Part shown: piece after piece, positions 9,288 to 22,349 of the stretch
How positions within the stretch are numbered: the stretch's first letter is position 1
How the letters are laid out: every line of letters begins with the position of its first letter
DNA from: Xylogone sp. PMI_703
Taxonomy: Eukaryota; Ascomycota; Leotiomycetes
Direction: 5' to 3'
DNA: 64,000 bases
Assembly (NCBI GenBank): GCA_021399445.1
Contig: JAJTUQ010000002.1
Span: 7,192,001-7,256,000, forward strand
The notes under the pieces: generated by a model
Databases searched by the model: none
Seen by the model: the letters and a program-made list of their open reading frames with translations, nothing else
Told to the model about the DNA's origin: nothing
Translations under genes and position numbers: made by a program

Positions 9288-11925
9288 ATGTCACAGAAAT
9301 CGGGCAAATCATCTGCCGAAAGGAGATATACCTCTATCGCTTGCTTGGCATGCAGGAAACGCAAGGTTAAGGTGTGTCCCAGTTTTATATATCTATCCCT
9401 GACTACTACATTAGTTTGCATATTAACCTGTCGGTATTACGTAGTGTAACAATGATAGGCCTCGTTGTTCAAACTGCCAGCTTTACGATGTCGACTGTGT
9501 CTTTGGTGAGGATCGTCGACGGTAAGTCATTGCTTCATGAGCAGATGAGATGCTTCAATATGGCATTGCATATACACTGCAATAACTAGCAATTTCTAAC
9601 TGTCATTCTAGCCTGTCTATGTCTGCCCGCCTTAATTCCAACTCTACTCCAAGGTCTCCACAGAATAGTAGCATTACTACAGCAGAAGGAACTCAGAGGA
9701 CTAAAGTGCTATCACCACCCACAGAGATTGGCCCAGAAACTGACACTCACTATTTTGACCACTTCCAACTTGAAAATAACACTTTCGAGGGCCAGGGGCA
9801 CTTAACTTCAATGAACGTCACTGATCTGGCACAGGACTGGGAGTACTGGTTCGATACCGGCGGCAGTGTCAATATCTTCAACTCTGTCAGTCCTGATAAA
9901 ACCCATTCAAATCTACCAGCACCTGAATCTGCACAGGTAATTTCAGCTCTAAATTCTAACAGAGACAATATTACACCGGGCACGTCTCCAGCAAGTCTCG
10001 ATGCTAGTTCAGACATATCAAATAACCATCGACATTATTCAGCCTTGGAGAAGCTGGAAGGGCAGAACTCTGAAACTTCAAAGGTCCGATCATATACCAT
10101 TACTAATGAAAGACTACCGGTACTGGACGACGTTACGAGTCAAATCTCAAGTCGATTAGGTCGACTCCAGATTGCCGAAGATGGTCAACCACGATATTAC
10201 GGCGCAACAAGCAACTTACATTTACTCCACAGTGGAACTCGATCATTAATTCAGCCCAACATACGGCATGTCGCCACACATGGCGATGCCGCGATTGCTC
10301 AAGCCGGTCTACAGTGGAAGGAGGATCCGGCATATGAGAACCTTCTCATTAATCTCTTCTTCTCATGGCATAATGTCTTGATGTATGTTGTTGACAGGGA
10401 AATCTTTCTCAGGGAACGCCAGCGGTACCGGATGGGACAGACCACTGACTATTACTCACCCGCGCTAGAAAACGCTGTGTATGTCCATTATTATGAGTAA
10501 GGAGAACGCGTCGACTAATGCAATTCTTTTTACAGCTACACCATCGGAGCAGCATTTACTGACCGCACACATCCCGCCATTGAGGATGCTACCGACGAAT
10601 TTTTCGGATTTCGAACCAAGGCATACTTAGATATTGAGATTGATAGTCCAACCATATCAACAGCACAAGCACTACTTGTGCTTTCCTCGCATGAAGCAGC
10701 CCATGCTAGAGAATCCCGTGGCTGGATATACTCTGGTAAGAGTTACTCTTAATATATTATGCATTCCTTTGTTAAATTTTGATTTTAGGTATGGCAGTGC
10801 AAATTATAACGGACTTAGGTCTGCATCTAAACCTAGAGCTCGAATACTCCCGACTCGACGTCCGTGATGGCAACGACAACATCTCTACTATTCGAAGGAA
10901 TCTGTTCTGGTCTACTAACACCATTGATACGTAAGCAAATAAAATTCTAATGCGAGAAAATTTGGCTTGTATTTAAATTAACCGTCAATCAGGCTATGGA
11001 GCGCTTACAGCGGACGGCCATCACTTATGAAGCGCCTCATCCATAATGCTCCCAGCCCAGTACCGTCCCCGACATACTCATGGGAGTATTATACGGATGA
11101 ATACAGCATCATGGCCTTTCCGGGTGACTTCGATTTTCGTGCTGCTGCCTATGTCCACGTATATCTTGCAAAGTTGATGAAGATCTTAGCAAGAGTATCA
11201 GAGGTTCTGTAAGCTTTTTCTGTCTCTCAGCTATCAAGAGATATTAATGGAGTGTAGATATTCCGGAGTCCCCGATATCTCCAGTGATATCGAAGCTTTC
11301 GTTGCCCAAGCAGACAGAGATTTTCAAGAATGGCTTATTTCTCTTCCTCCTGCCCTACATATTGATTGCTCACCAAATTCAACCGCAATACCCTTGCCGG
11401 CTGTGATAGAGTTACAGTGAGTTTCATCAGGCTGCTCAATCACCCTAATAAAACTAATACCGAAATTTTCCTAGTCTTATCTTTCAGGAATGCGTAATCT
11501 TGTTACATCGTCCTCTAATCACCGCAGCAGATGCATCAGCAGCATCTCCTGCATCCGAATACCAAGCAGGGGACGTCGTAACTGGTTCGTCATTTCGAAA
11601 ATGCGTGAAAGCTGCACAGCAGGTCTGTCGTTTGTTGGTTCTGTTCAGAAAACGATACGGTCTTCGGAGGCCGCACCATCAAATGGTTCATGTCGCAATG
11701 ACTGCCGGTCTGATCCATATTTTCCAACTATGCATATTCCCAACAACGAGCCGTGAAAACAAAGACGCACAAGCAGATTTCTTGACTTGTATCCAGGCAT
11801 TGGGAGAGATGGGACAGACATATAAGAGTGCCTCTAGGGCTCTAGATGTGGTCACATCGCTCAGGCAAAGTTGGCAGCACGACACATTTGCGGGTGATCG
11901 GTTTAAGAGAGCAAGGTTGCACTAA
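9288..11925 (+). CDS. Zn2Cys6 transcription factor, fungal_trans type (second of four)
   Basis: A regulator of about 731 aa in eight exons: 9288-9371, 9445-9521, 9612-10478, 10536-10735, 10789-10930, 10993-11208, 11258-11416 and 11475-11925. Every phase fits. The zinc cluster CLACRKRKVKC...CSNCQLYDVDC is completed only by splicing intron 1, which ends just before the third Cys. A Ser/Thr/Asn-rich linker is followed by the fungal_trans domain, with YTIGAAFTDRTHP, SRGWIYSGMAVQIITDLGLH and LFWSTNTIDTLWSAYSGRPS. The linker and domain order are those of many ascomycete pathway-specific activators. Its start codon lies 480 bp downstream of the SDR and it precedes the transporter, so it may control either. 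Confidence 0.88.
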
Positions 11926-12512
11926 GACGGTTAGGCAACTGAAGAAACAAGGGCCACAAACTGCCATCTAATAAGTAAGATAATACTATGATCATTCTTG
12001 GAAGCGGAGTCATATCAGAAATAGTTTTAGTAAAGGCTTTGCAGCAGCATATTCCTGCAGCGTGATCTTGAGCAACCAGATATCATTAGAACGAAAGGCA
12101 GCCACATGGAAAATATTGGCCAAGATAGTAAGATTACTGTAGATTAGCGCCTCTTGAAGCATTATTATTTCTCAATAAATAAGACTAGTCAAAAATGGAT
12201 GCCTCATGACAGCTACCTACCCAATGTCCCCCACCTACGATGAGCCGGGCGGTCAAGTCACCATCAGCTCCTCCCACTCTTCAACCTACACCAAACCCAC
12301 CGCAACCCCAGACTGTCCCCCGCAATTCCTGGGCCCCTGGAAATCCTCCGCTATGTACCCCAGATTTCCGTGGAATAGCATACTGACAGCTACCAACCAC
12401 GGCGCCCGGAGTAAATGGAAAATAAACATACATATCTACCACACTACTATCTGCTAGAGAGATTGATAGATGCGTAGGAGAATTATTCTTATTTGCACCT
12501 CAAACTGCGACC
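11926..12512. other. Intergenic, nothing recognised
   Basis: 587 bp between the regulator and the transporter on the same strand. A short open frame at 12206-12457 is rich in Pro/Ser/Thr but leads nowhere. It is most likely the 5' leader and promoter of the transporter. Confidence 0.35.
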
Positions 12513-14189
12513 ATGGGTGCTTTCAATCGGGGTTTCGCATCCACTCTGAACGGATTCTGGCTTCAGGCCGGCATCACACTCTGCGCTGCATGGGCTTTCA
12601 CACTTTTCGGTATGATATTTTGACTTCTCCTATGCGATATTCTATGATCGATATTCAGTCTCAATATTCGCAAGTGTAGTACTGATAGAGATAAAACACA
12701 TAGGTTATGACCAAGGCGTCCTAGGTGGTTTAATTTCGCTGCCGATATTTCTTCGCGACAATGGAATCGATCCAAAAGATGCCGACCTCCAAGGTACAAT
12801 CGTCGCCATCTATGACATCGGGTGCCTGACAGGCTGCATCATCTGTGGTATCTTTGGCCAGAAACTCGGCCGTCGGACCTACATTGTCATCGGCGGAGTC
12901 CTTATGGTCGTCGGTGCTGGTCTCCAAGCCGGTGCACGTGGTACCAGCTATCTCATCGCTGGTCGTGTCATCGGTGGCATTGGAAACGGACTCGAGACCA
13001 CGATGGTTCCAATCTGGGTTGCTGAAACTTCCAAAGCGGCCCAGAGAGGTGCTCTCATCGCGACACAGTTGACCATTGTCATCCTTGGACTGACTATCGC
13101 TTACTGGTTCGACTATGGCATGGTCAATAACCACCCGAACACTTCGGCAGTATGGAGGCTTCCAATCGCTTTTCAGGTCGTCTTCATCGTGCTCACTTGG
13201 CTTCTTATCTTCTTCCTACCAGAAAGTCCGCGCTATCTCTATGCTCAAGGCCGAAATGAGGATGCTGACGATATCATGGCCCGCATCTACAGTGTGCCTC
13301 TCGACAGCCCGGAGGTGGCTAGTCACAGGCATGATGTCCTTGTAGCTCTGGAAGCGGAGAAAGAGATGAAATTCAAGCTTACTGATCTCTTCTATGACAA
13401 ATCTCCCGTCAACACGGCTTGGCGTCTTTGGCTGGGAGTTCTGGTTCAGTTCTTCCAACAGATGGACGGCAACAATATTGTCTCTTACTACGCAACCTAC
13501 CTGTTCATCAATAGCTGCGGCATGTCGCAGAGTCAGGCATCTATCACGTCTGGGGGAGTTACATTACTATTCCTAGGAGGAACTGCTACCACCATCTATA
13601 CGGTCGAGAAATGGGGACGCCGGACTGTTATGCTATACGGGGCTATGCTGTGCTCACTATGGATGATTCTCTACACCATAGGCTTAGCGGTAAATACTTC
13701 GTCCTCCCAGATGTTGGCAGTAGTATCGATATTTCTCTTTGAATTCTGCTTTGGTGCTTCTTGGTGTGGTCTACCTTGGATTTACGTTCCAGAGATAGCC
13801 CCACTTCATGTCAGGCATATAGGAACTTCAATGGGAGTTTTCACTCAATGGTTTATTACATTCATTGTAAGTTCCAACATAGGTTGCTGAGTAATAATCT
13901 CACAAGTTCTTGTTCTAACTTATAGCAGGTTGTCAAATTTGGTCCTATGGGTATTTCAGATATTGGCTGGAAATTTTACCTCTTATTTTGTGTCTTCAAT
14001 GTCCTGGCCATCCCTTTCGTCTACTTTTGCGTCAAGGAGACTAAAGGACTGAGCTTGGAGGAAATCGATTTACTATTCGCTAAGAAAGAATATAAACATA
14101 TGCTAGAGGCAAGGTTGCGTGGCGATGGTTCAAGCGTAGAGAAGGATGTCACGGAGATGGTGGAGGAGAGTAATATGAAAAATGCCTAG
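12513..14189 (+). CDS. MFS sugar-porter family transporter
   Basis: A plasma-membrane transporter of about 506 aa with 12 predicted hydrophobic segments. Exons are 12513-12609, 12704-13866 and 13929-14189. The second acceptor is a NAGNAG (13925 or 13928), so isoforms with or without one Gln are possible. The sugar-porter signatures are visible: GYDQGVLGG in helix 1, GRR in the loop after helix 2, PESPRYL after helix 6, the second-half loop KWGRRTVM, and the C-terminal FCVKETKGLSLEEID. It resembles lactose/hexose-type permeases of ascomycetes. Placed inside the oxidoreductase cluster, it may import the substrate, possibly a glycoside, but the substrate is not readable. Confidence 0.92.
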
Positions 14190-14609
14190 ATATCTTTACC
14201 AGTTACCTCGTAGTCTGGTTTTTGAGTAAATTAATATATTATATTGCTTTAATGCAAGAATTTGGCTTTCTCATCTCCATGTCAACCACTGATAGTCAGG
14301 TTTCGGAATATACAAGGCTCGTTTCATGGCAATGATGAATTCGACCACATTCATGGGCGTTTAACGTGGCAAGTAAAATTAGCATAATATGAGATCTCTC
14401 TATCATTTTGTGCCCATAGAAAACTTTTAAACTTACAAACTCACGTCGTAATAGTTACTCAAGTATTTAGCTTTTTTTCTTTTATTAAAATTAAGAAAGG
14501 AACTATTTCGCACCATCTCTAGCTGAAATAAACAACTCTACAGCACTACACTAATGTTATATCAAACCCAGATATCCCAATCTAGAACAAAACCCATCTA
14601 ACATCTTGT
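14190..14609. terminator. Convergent 3' intergenic region
   Basis: 420 bp between the ends of the transporter (plus) and the CoA ligase (minus). It must hold both poly(A) regions and is AT-rich, with a pyrimidine tract near 14470. No gene is seen. Confidence 0.4.
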
Positions 14610-16711
14610 TTACAGCCTTGCCCTGGCCCTCTCGTCTAACCCCTGCACTCCTGCTTTCTCATCTCTCTTTGCCCATTCCCGGACCAACTTCCTCTGGATC
14701 TTCCCACTTGCAAACCGCGGCACCACTGGGACAAATGCAACGCCTCCTGTCAGCCACTTGTGTTTTGCTACGCGTGTTTTAAGCCATGATTGAATGTCTT
14801 GCTCAGTGACCTTGCCTATGGAGGTCTCTTTTAGACTGACGTAGGCACGGGGTAATTCATTGTTTTCTCTGTGTATGAGAGTTAGTTATTGGTATTGTGG
14901 GCCATGAGACATTAACATGAACTTGAGGGGAAGGGGGCAATACGTTACGAGGCCCACAACGGCAGCATCGAACACGTGGTCATTTTCTAGCAGAACGGCT
15001 TCGAGTTCTGCGGGTGAGACTTGGAGGCCGTTGTGCTTGATGAGCTCCTAAAGAGAAATAGTTAGAATAAGAGAAAACCTTTTTAACTTTTTTATAGTGG
15101 ATGCACTAGACAGAAAAAGACGTACCTTCTTGCGATCGACGAGCCAGATAAACCCTTCCTTCGTAACATAACCTATATCCCCAGTTTTCAGCCAGCCTCC
15201 ACCGAATGTCTCTCTTGTTGCCTCCTCATTCTCCCAGTAACCCTTCGCAACCTGCGGCCCCTTAAGGTACAATTCTCCTACAGCTTTCTCTCCATACCCG
15301 TCAACATCCTTCCCGTTATCATCTACAATCCTCATCTCCATATTCGGTAACAAGAGCCCAATACTCGCCGCATGGTACGGCAAATGATCACCATTCGCCA
15401 TCCCCATACAGTATAACTCCGTCATGCCAAAGCCACCTAGGTACCTCCACCCATGCTTTGTCGCCACGGCAACTTCTACCTCCTTACTCAGCGGCGCGGC
15501 GCCACACATGATGCTTTTCACGGAGGTGAGGTCGTAGTTGGAGACTTCGGGCCGCTTATGCAGCATAACAAGTACTGGGGGCACACAGTGGAGCTGACGG
15601 ATCTTGTATTTTTGAACAAGGGAGAGGAAAGGGTCGAGGGCGAAGGAGCGCATGACAAGGACTGGCTGGTTGATAGCTGAGGCGACGAGAACGAAGTAGA
15701 ATTGCCCGTAGGCGTGATAAAGTGGAAGGAAGTCCAGCCAGGGGTAGTTGGGGGTGCGTTTTATGTCCATGTGTGCTATTATTTGAGTGATGTTGGCAAC
15801 GAGGTTGTAATGTGTTGCCATCACGCCTTTAGGGAAGCCAGTTGTGCTATTCCAGATGTTAGCTTGTTCATTTCCATTATCATTGTCTTTTTTATTTTCC
15901 CGCCTATTTGTTCAGGTCAAGAAGTCACACCTTACCCTGTTGAAAAGTTCACGGTGGCAGTTTGGGCTCTTAATTCTTGGAGACTCAAATGCTTCCAGGA
16001 CCAGTTGCGTGCCTCATCTTCTGAAGCAAGCATAGTTCTGAAATCTTGCACCTCCTCGACTGGTTTCACCGATCTATCCGAGAAGAGAAAGATAGATCTT
16101 TTCGGGAGGCCGACCTGCTTAGCGGCTTCAAGAGCTGTTTTGAGGAGTGATGGGTGGACAAAGAGGATTTTGGCCTTTGTCTTTTGGAGCTGATAAGCAA
16201 GTTCTAGAAATCATCTTAGATTTTGTATCCAGTTTGGCCCTGCCTCGGTATTTTTAAAGCCTCGATCATCCTAATTTGAAGAGAGAATAAAAAAGGATAC
16301 ATGACTGTGTACTGAAAATTAAAAGCAAAAGGTCTCTCACGTATGAATGATAGAAGAGGAGAAGAAAAGGCATCGCTAAGACTCACCATGCACCGTAAAT
16401 GATGGGTTACTGCCCGAAAAAGCCGCCCCCGAGGCAAGAGCACCTAAAAAGCCAATTGGCACGAAGATATGATTTGGCGTGAACACCAGCACTACGTCGC
16501 CCTTCCCAAGACCTCTTTTCTGGAGACCGCATCCTAATCTCTTGACCCATTCTCGGGCTGAATGCAAAGAGGCGTAGTTTGAATCGTCATCTGCATCAAT
16601 CCATAATGGGTCTGTAGAGAGTTTGTGGCTGGGTGAGGCGGAGGTGAAGACGCGGTCCAGCACACTCTTCTCGGGGATGGTCACGGATGGGAGCGGGGAT
16701 TTATGGATCAT
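14610..16711 (-). CDS. Acyl/aryl-CoA ligase, 4-coumarate:CoA ligase-like, with PTS1
   Basis: An adenylate-forming enzyme of about 558 aa that should activate an aryl or fatty acid through an acyl-AMP to a CoA thioester. Exons on the minus strand are 16711-16387, 16203-15936, 15846-15126, 15047-14944 and 14868-14610; phases fit throughout. The first intron is long (183 bp). Motifs: P-loop-like FSTGTTGFPKGVM, completed by intron 2 splicing; GFGMTELY; GELYLKGPQVAKGYW; the GWLKTGDIGY aspartate motif; DRKKELIKHNGLQVSPAELE; and the catalytic lysine in PRFASGKIQRK. The last three residues, ARL, match the peroxisomal PTS1 consensus, as in many fungal 4CL-like enzymes. It may feed beta-oxidation or CoA-dependent side-chain shortening of the cluster's substrate. 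Confidence 0.92.
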
Positions 16712-18282
16712 TCTGTCTTCTTTCTTGGGATGGCGAGTTATGGGGAGCAAATAGTGACGATAAGAAAGAAACAGCGATCCTAGACATACAATAACAAAAT
16801 ACCACAGAAAGGAAAAGGGAGGATGCGGATGAAAGATTAATCAGGAGCTTCTTATATGGAGAGCTGACGGCAGATACAGAAGGAAGCTAAATAGTGACGG
16901 ATAAGCTCGCACCAACGCCCCTGATGCGGATTAACTTACGCGTAGAGTCGATCATTTGTGTAAGCGTCCAAGCAGACCAATAGCAAGAGCATAGCGGACG
17001 TAAAAACCCCTGCTTATGCCTCTGGTCTTGTCCGACAATACGGGCTTGCACACAGACAGCAGGTAATAACAACTGCCAAGTGCTCCACAGCCCTATTGCA
17101 TTTACGTGCAGGGTCCAACCAGCCGGTAATGGGTATATTCGGTATGCTTGTCAACAAGAGGCTACATTCGGGATTTTAGCAACTCCTCCTTTATCCACAT
17201 CACAATCTGATTACTGTACAATCTCCAGATAATCATGTTCAGGGTTATTACGGAGATCTGGGGGCGGGCCGACCGTAGCCAACTCCTGTCGACCTCGGGA
17301 GTGTCAATTAACAATCCGCATTTACAGTAACTATTCGCAAAATGTAATCAATGTCGTTAAATTAATAGGACAATAGCTTGAAGAGGATGAGCTGTTTATG
17401 TTGTACGAGACTCAGAATCATCTACAGAGTAAGCCGGCGCTCTTATGCGGAAATAACGTCGGTTATATATCCGCCGGCCGTTTATTAATTGGCCGATGAG
17501 CCAGTTGATTGCAAAATAAGCTATGAACCGGAACACATGTACTCCACTCCACAGGTATGTGTATTCTCGAATCCTATCAATACAAGTGTATCTGAGTTGG
17601 TTCCGTATAACGCGATCGGTGGATATGAATTTCATTTTGAGAATTGCGCGTTGTTTCACTGTCTGTTCACGTGTAACATGTGACGATAGCCAATTTATAG
17701 AGGGCTTCCAAGCAGCAATCAATATTCGTCTTTGGTTCAGGTGTGCCTTTCGCATGACGCAGTTGATTCTAGAAGACTGTCAGTATATCATAATGAGCGT
17801 ATTAAAAGTTTAATAAATTTTACTTGAATGCGAATTATAGCCTCTCAGATAGCACTATTATCATCATATTTACCATGGATCAACTTTAAATCCATGTTAC
17901 TGGCTGTTGACTCGCAGGCTTTCGGGCTCTCACTTACTTTTGTTCGGGCTGATGAGGCCTCAGGTTGCAGGCTTTTCGGCTCTTGCCTATAAGCTGACAA
18001 ACCACTCATATATTTCTTTCATTCTTTATACCTCATACCTTCATTATTATAGCTATTAATCTAGAATGGCAACTTCACTTTCGTTATAAAAGATTGGACT
18101 ATCGGCATGCCGGCCGGAGCACAGGTCTCGTTACGTAAGCACGTTTACCTTCACTCGCTTGTTTGTGGCAATGCCTGTAGCTGGATTGTGCAACCTCATT
18201 TTGTCAGTTAGGCGACTCCGTTGATTTCGCAAGCTGCTGACCGTCTACAACACTACTGAGCTCTAACTCATTCATAGTCTTA
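16712..18282. other. Large intergenic region upstream of two divergent genes
   Basis: 1.57 kb between the CoA ligase (minus) and a regulator (plus), AT-rich, with overlapping open frames of about 100 aa on both strands near 17.4-17.8 kb that have no protein-like character. It presumably holds both promoters. No RNA gene or repeat was seen. Confidence 0.4.
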
Positions 18283-20716
18283 ATGGATTCCTCACCACCA
18301 AACGGATTATCTGGCAAGCCTCGATCCCGAAAACGAAATAGGCCCGCTGTATCTTGTGGGCATTGTAGAATTAGAAAGTACGCACTTGGCGAGAGCTGCT
18401 GAAGCCGTCTGCCCTTGCTCTCTGTTGAATGTATTACAGGCAATGAGATATATTGGCTGATGATGGTTGCTAGATTAAAATGCAGCCGAACGCAGCCGTG
18501 TGATTCCTGTCTTCGAGCTGGAGATGCTGACACCTGCTCTTATGAGACAGCCCCTGGACCTCGTGAGAATAAAGATGAGCTAGACCCTGGCACCAAGCGT
18601 GCGATGACAGCCCGCATAGATAGATTAGAAGCAATGCTCTTGTCTGCAATGTCAACTGGGGCAAAGCCTACCATTCCAACGCCCAATGGCAGTGACCGAG
18701 CCGGCAGTCACGAGTTATCAGGCTCGCAATCACCCACCACAAAAGAGGTTTCAAAATTAGATAGGATGGTTAGCGCTTTTGGTGCCATGAAAGTTGACCA
18801 CAGAGCAAGCAAAACTGTCTACATCGATGGATCACATTGGGTCTCGATGATGACTGAAGTAGGCTACCTCTATACCCTTACACTTTTTCATTGGACTAAT
18901 TATTGCTACAAGATTGATGAGCTCAGAGAGCATCTCCTAGATCACCATGAGAGCTGGGAACGAGATGCCTTAGAGCACCGGGACTGGATTCTGGAAAAGA
19001 AATTGACGGCTAGTTTATTACGAGGCATAGTCCCTCATATTCCCCACGAACAGTTATTGATCTATCTCCCACCAAGGGAAGTGATGGATGGCCTAATTGA
19101 TCGTTATTTTGAGGTCTATAGTATGACGCTGCGTAAGTTATTCTTTGATAGTAACTTGTTACAATTACTGACCATCAATAGCTATAATACACGAACCAAC
19201 CTTCAGAAAAGAGGTAAGCTATATGTCATCCTCACACATGCTATCGCTGCTCACTCTATACCAGTATTCACACCATTGGGAGGATCCTACCAGCACAAAG
19301 TCAGTCTGGCTCGGGATGCTGTATGCAATGCTTCATCTAGCTGAAGTTTCATATGCGGACCGACTTGATAATGCGGCTTTGGATAGCATTGACACATATA
19401 AACTGAATAACGAATATAAGAGATCCATAGTCCGATGCCTAGTCTCGTCAGATTATACAGTTCCGGTTATGTATACCATTGAGACTCTTGTCATGTATGT
19501 CACATCGGAATGGATTACCTCTCCTGATGCAAGTCTGGAGACTTCTTTGGTACTAGGGATGGCTATCCGGCTTGCAATGCGTATGGGAATTCACCGGGAC
19601 TCTAAGTGGCAACCACAAATTACACCTTGGCAAGGAGAGATGCGCCGCCGCCTTTGGGCGGTACTACAAGGAACAGATATACAATATTCATTTCATCTCT
19701 CTATCCCACCCAATATCCGCCCCAGTGATTGTGACAGCGCACTACCCAGAAACATCTATAACGATGAATTTGGCCGAGACACAGTGGAACTACCACCATC
19801 CAGACCATTAGAAGAACGAACCGAAGTTTGTTATACTATTTGCAAAACAAAATTAGACATCATGCTCGGAGATATTATAAATCTGGTAAACTCGCCGGGG
19901 CTTCCTACTTTGGCTGATGTCCATAGACAAGAAGCTACACTTTTAAAAGCATGGAATGAAGTTCCACCACATCTTATCGCTGGATATAATAATCAACCTT
20001 CGAGCTCGGACCCTGCCAGGTGGAAGGAACTTCAGACAAAGCTGGAGAGGACATATCTACTAAGCCAGTGCATTTTGTATCGGAAATTCATCCACAGAGC
20101 ATATCAGGATGCGTCTTTTATGCGGTACCGTAACCCATGCGCGCAAGCAGCATTGAAATTACTAGCTCACCAGTCAGCTCTTTTCCTGGATTTAAATGCA
20201 TTCTATTGGCAAGGACCGCCTAATGTACGGGAGATGTCAGCACTAGGAACACCAGACTTCTTCACCGCCGGAATGGTCGTGGCACTAGACCTTTACTATG
20301 GCGTGAAGGCTGGGTACACTCCATGTGATGCTAGTGATGATGCGAAGGAGCGTCGCGAGATGATATCTGCACTAGAAACGAGTCTCAATATATGGCGGCT
20401 GTTCATATCGATGTCTATAGAAGCAGCTAAGGCCTACGGAATGTTCTCTTTCATTCTTAGCAAAGCCAAGGCCGCGATGGTTGTAACTGATGGGAAGGAT
20501 ACGGAATCCGTCCCACACACTACCCAGAATCAAGATTTCAGTACTATCCAGGCTGTGGATATCTCCCAATTTGACGCGGTAAGAGATTAGAAATGGGAGT
20601 GACTATCATTATATTCATTACTGACGACCGCCTAGGGATTTTGGAACTTAAATAGTGACTCCATTGACTACGAAAACCTTCTCCAGTGGCCACCACCAAA
20701 TGTGAGTGGGATATAA
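18283..20716 (+). CDS. Zn2Cys6 transcription factor (third of four)
   Basis: A regulator of about 708 aa. Exons are 18283-18377, 18474-18858, 18913-19132, 19182-19213 (32 nt), 19265-20578 and 20636-20716. The zinc cluster CGHC...LKCSRTQPCDSCLRAGDADTC is split by intron 1. The small exon restores the family hallmark PIIHEPTFRKE, followed by an aromatic-rich stretch and the fungal_trans core (MAIRLAMRMGIHRDSKW, GEMRRRLWAVLQGTD). The intron at 18859-18912 is 54 nt, in frame and without a stop, so retention would insert 18 residues. The C-terminal exon ends WPPPNVSGI; a further GT at 20702 leaves the very end uncertain. It is divergent from the CoA ligase and convergent with the FAD oxidase gene. 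Confidence 0.86.
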
Positions 20717-20985
20717 GACTATATATTGCACTTCTATTATTGGATGTTCTGTCTGTATTATTCCATTTAGGTTAGAATGGAGGCTTTCATGTGCTAAAGC
20801 GCTCTAGTATCGAAAGGCATACGGAATAATATGACTTCTGTATCATTGCTGTTGACACTGTAATAGAATAATATTCTTTAAGGATGAACAATAGCTATAA
20901 TGATGAATGGCAAGACTATAGGATGAAGTATTCCTCCTCAAGTAGACTCCTCTGGCTAAGTTAGCTGTCTTAGAAAAGGCCGGAT

Positions 20986-22349
20986 TTATGTGACGGTGAA
21001 TTTCGACATATCAATATCTGGCTTTTCTCCCCTGACCAACTGGGCCATTAACCTGCCACTGCCCATACCAAGGGTTACACCATAAGATCCATGCCCATAG
21101 CATATAAAAACCCTAGAAGCGCCATGATGTGTCTCAACAGAAGGGAACAGATGTTTAGAAGGTATCTCGCTAATAATAGGAAGTCCGGATGCTGTGAACG
21201 GCCGAAATGCTCGCCCTTTGGACACGACGGATAGTTTAAGCCCTTTCTCGTTACTTCCGCCTGCACGAATGAATCTTTGTGAGTAATTCATCATATCAGA
21301 GATAATGTCATCATCTGGCTCTCCTTCTTGATTTGCTGGAGGGAGCTCAGCGACATAATTTCTCCTGCCGCAGACCCAGATGGTCCCATCATTCCGCCCA
21401 GCGTATTCTAACTTCTCGTGTACAATGCCATTGAAGAACACTGCAGCAACGGACTTAGAATCCAGAAAGTTGCTATTCTGTAATATGAGCCAGTCGCCGG
21501 CATTAGTCACGGGCTGTAGATCTAAGGTAGAGCTTGGAAAAAGAGCCTTGAGTTGGGAAGGGGTCCACGGGCCAGTTGTTAGTATTAGCGTCCGACAGGG
21601 AATGATATCCGTACCCGTCTCAGCAGAAGTGCATTTTACTTCTTTTATTTTGCCGCTTTCTGAATGTATGGTGTCGATAATGGTGGTTGAAGTCCGGATC
21701 TCAGCACCCATCCTGATGCATTCATGCTCTAGCCACGCACCAATACCTTGGGGATTTCTGGGAGATTTAGTGAGCAGAAGTGTGGCGGCTCCTTTACGAT
21801 GAATACTTACATGGTAGCGCACACAGTACCTTTAGATCCCCACTCCACATCCCAATCACTCTCTGCAGCAACCCAGTTTGGGAGAGCTTCTAGGCCCTTG
21901 CCCGTGCCAGGCGTGATGGGGAAGAAAGATTGTGATCTGTAGCCCGTATCGGTCACAAATTGAGCATCTGTCCGTGCTATCGCTTGCCAGAGTTTAAATG
22001 AATACTTTCCTAGTGCGGCGATATCTTTACCAAAAGGGTCATGGAAGTCATAGTGTAGACACCCCGTATTGTGTGAGGAGGCAGCAGTGAAAGGAGAGGA
22101 TTGAGCCTCCAATACTATGATGCTCTGTCGTGGATCTACTGCTGCATTTCTACTCTCTTTGGCGAGATTATAAGCAGTACAAAGTCCAATCACTCCTGCT
22201 CCGGCGATGATGATGGTATCGTCACCTTCATCGGACAGCGGCTGCGAAACTGAAGCTGCTGCTTTGTCATCGACGGCCTGGAGTGCAGCTGGCACCCTTC
22301 GGCGTCGACAGCCGAGAAAGTCTACTGCGGAATGAAACCATGAACTCAT
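20986..22349 (-). CDS. FAD-dependent oxidoreductase, D-amino-acid-oxidase (DAO) fold
   Basis: An FAD flavoprotein of about 436 aa from the first ATG at 22349 (MSSWFHSAV). Two exons, 22349-21811 and 21757-20986, are joined by a 53-bp intron (GTAAGT...CCCAG, with a CTAAAT-like branch site), giving the smooth join TVCATINPQGIGAWLEHE. The dinucleotide site is IIIAGAGVIGLCTAYNLAKE, preceded by a basic stretch (GCRRRRVP). The C-terminal YGHGSYGVTLGMGSGRLMAQL is the second FAD-contact motif of the DAO family. Members oxidise amines or amino acids or act as dehydrogenases; the substrate is unknown. It lies between two regulator genes on the opposite strand. Confidence 0.85.

Noticed and set aside
9092..9421. 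109-codon minus-strand frame
   Set aside because: It is antisense to the zinc-cluster exons of a well-supported regulator and has no family features.
17396..17813. Overlapping 96- and 119-codon frames in the 16.7-18.3 kb spacer
   Set aside because: They are on opposite strands of the same AT-rich DNA and show no signal peptide, domain or splice support.
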